DNA of 64,000 nucleotides from Proteiniphilum acetatigenes DSM 18083 (lineage in GTDB: Bacteria > Bacteroidota > Bacteroidia > Bacteroidales > Dysgonomonadaceae). The position numbers were made by a program, and so were the translations under genes. The notes under the pieces were generated by a model. It worked only from the letters and a program-made list of their open reading frames with translations, made no database searches and had not been told where the DNA came from. Below are positions 63,031-64,000 of this stretch, piece by piece. Numbering within the stretch: the stretch's first letter is position 1; every line of letters begins with the position of its first letter. The stretch is from the NCBI RefSeq assembly GCF_000380985.1, contig NZ_KB905695.1:248001-312000 (forward strand). Direction: 5' to 3'.

Positions 63031-64000
63031 ATGAAGAATTACAATACCTCTTATTTATTGTTCCTTGCACTGGTTTCCGCATTGGGCGGCTTTCTTTTCG
63101 GTTATGACTGGGTGGTTATCGGTGGAGCGAAACCTTTTTATGAAGTTTTTTTCACTATATCGTCCATTCCAACCATGCAGGGATGGGTAATGAGTTGTGC
63201 TATACTTGGCTGTATTGCGGGGGTGATGGTTTCCGGAAGTCTGGCCGATCGTTACGGAAGAAAACCGCTGATGATTATTGCTGCGATTATATTTCTGACA
63301 TCTTCCATAGGAGCAGGATGGGTTGATTCATTGAACTGGTTCATTTTTTACAGGCTGTTCGGAGGTATCGGGATTGGAATTGCTTCCAACGTGGCTCCTA
63401 TGTATATTGCCGAAGTGTCCCCTTCCGGCATACGCGGACGCTTTGTTTCCATTAATCAGCTGATGATCGTACTGGGTATTCTGTCAGCCCAGCTTGTGAA
63501 CTGGCTGATTGCCGAACCCATTGTGCAGGGGGAAAGTATTCTGGCTTCATGGAACGGGCAAATGGGATGGCGCTGGATGTTCTGGGCCGAAGCATTTCCT
63601 GCCACATTCTATTTATTGATGGTATTCTTTATTCCTGAAAGCCCCCGATGGTTATCAACCCGTAATCAGTTTGAAAAGGCGAAAAATGTCTTCCAACGCA
63701 TAGGCGGAGAATTATTAGCTGTCCAACAGATGAACGATCTCAAAAAGAACCTGTCCACGGAGGCTGCTTCAAAAGTTAATTATACATCGCTGTTCCGGGG
63801 CAGGATGCCCAAAATACTCCTTATCGGCATTGTTATAGCTGTTTTCCAGCAATGGTCGGGTACCAATGTAATATTCAACTATGCCCAGGAAATATTTTCT
63901 TCTGCGGGATACAACGTTTCCGATATCCTGTTCAATATTGTTATCACAGGTGTCACTAATGTGGTATTTACATTTGTGGGTATGTATGCGGTAGATAAGT
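63031..64000 (+). CDS. MFS sugar porter (partial, 3' end cut by the window)
   Basis: The open frame starts at the ATG 63031 and stays open to the window end (323 codons). It begins SALGGFLFGYDWVVIGGA, the sugar-porter opening, and has the motif SLADRYGRKPL after helix 2, FRLFGGIGIGIASNVAPMYIAEVSPSGIRGRFV, then PESPRWL in the central loop and FQQWSGTNVIFNYA in helix 7. These identify the SP family of sugar/proton symporters. The divergent AraC regulator suggests pentose or similar sugar uptake; the substrate is not certain. Confidence 0.9.
   Translation, partial: MKNYNTSYLLFLALVSALGGFLFGYDWVVIGGAKPFYEVFFTISSIPTMQGWVMSCAILGCIAGVMVSGSLADRYGRKPLMIIAAIIFLTSSIGAGWVDSLNWFIFYRLFGGIGIGIASNVAPMYIAEVSPSGIRGRFVSINQLMIVLGILSAQLVNWLIAEPIVQGESILASWNGQMGWRWMFWAEAFPATFYLLMVFFIPESPRWLSTRNQFEKAKNVFQRIGGELLAVQQMNDLKKNLSTEAASKVNYTSLFRGRMPKILLIGIVIAVFQQWSGTNVIFNYAQEIFSSAGYNVSDILFNIVITGVTNVVFTFVGMYAVDK

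Noticed and set aside
1-64000. CRISPR arrays, insertion sequences, prophage genes, rRNA
   Set aside because: No regular spaced repeats, transposase, integrase or phage structural genes, or rRNA-like stretch was found when reading both strands.

Overview
The window looks like a chromosome segment of a Bacteroidales bacterium, most likely near Dysgonomonadaceae/Porphyromonadaceae (Proteiniphilum/Petrimonas-like). That placement is inference. It rests on Bacteroidetes-type -7 promoter boxes (TAnnTTTG) upstream of many genes, families typical of the phylum (DUF5687 with its ABC ATPase, PG_1098-type methyltransferase, DUF4890, DUF368, putative porin, TPR/LuxR membrane regulator), an archaeal/eukaryal-type ProRS and a menaquinone pathway enzyme. 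Most of the window is ordinary core chromosome. I see no phage, insertion sequence, CRISPR array or rRNA.

Layout. 1-3.8 kb: end of an efflux operon (adaptor protein tail, an HAE1-type RND pump broken by a small deletion, and a PII-like protein). 3.9-11.1 kb: AspT/YidE-type transporter, MDR oxidoreductase, pncB, M23 peptidase, coaBC. 11.3-13.7 kb: PadR regulator with a double-PspC membrane protein. 13.9-14.1 kb: two tRNA-Leu genes. 14.4-18.9 kb: unknown membrane protein, NAD(P)HX repair enzyme, rplU-rpmA, PG_1098-type methyltransferase. 18.9-22.7 kb (minus strand): ABC transporter pair, lgt, ECF sigma factor with a membrane partner. 22.9-24 kb: secreted phosphoesterase. 24-31.8 kb: complete histidine operon hisGDCBHA-F-IE preceded by a leader-peptide attenuator. 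31.9-38.1 kb: AraC-type and TPR/LuxR-type regulators, putative porin with a solute-binding protein, DUF4890 protein. 38.4-45.4 kb: small membrane protein, DUF368, ABC/DUF5687/YcxB-like operon, HerA-like ATPase, secreted protein. 45.4-51.7 kb: menA, proS, a membrane MutS-like ATPase and an MFS exporter. 51.7-56.7 kb: beta-mannosidase and a RelA-type synthetase. 57-59.7 kb: an AT-rich cassette of two related lipoproteins and a secreted cysteine-peptidase-like protein. 59.8-64 kb: folK, NfeD, AraC regulator and a truncated sugar porter.

The clearest discovery is the his leader. A minus-strand 18-codon ORF with five His codons lies directly upstream of an intrinsic terminator, and its last codons can pair with the terminator's 5' arm, giving a complete attenuator. 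Other points of interest are two copies of a dispersed intergenic element whose core is inverted between copies (upstream of pncB and of proS), a second repeat bracketing the MutS-like gene, a Gln/Glu-rich tail on HisD, loss of the hydrolase catalytic residues in the RelA homologue, and the AT-rich lipoprotein/peptidase cassette. Many intergenic gaps, especially inside the his operon, carry low-complexity repeat text built from a small vocabulary of words.
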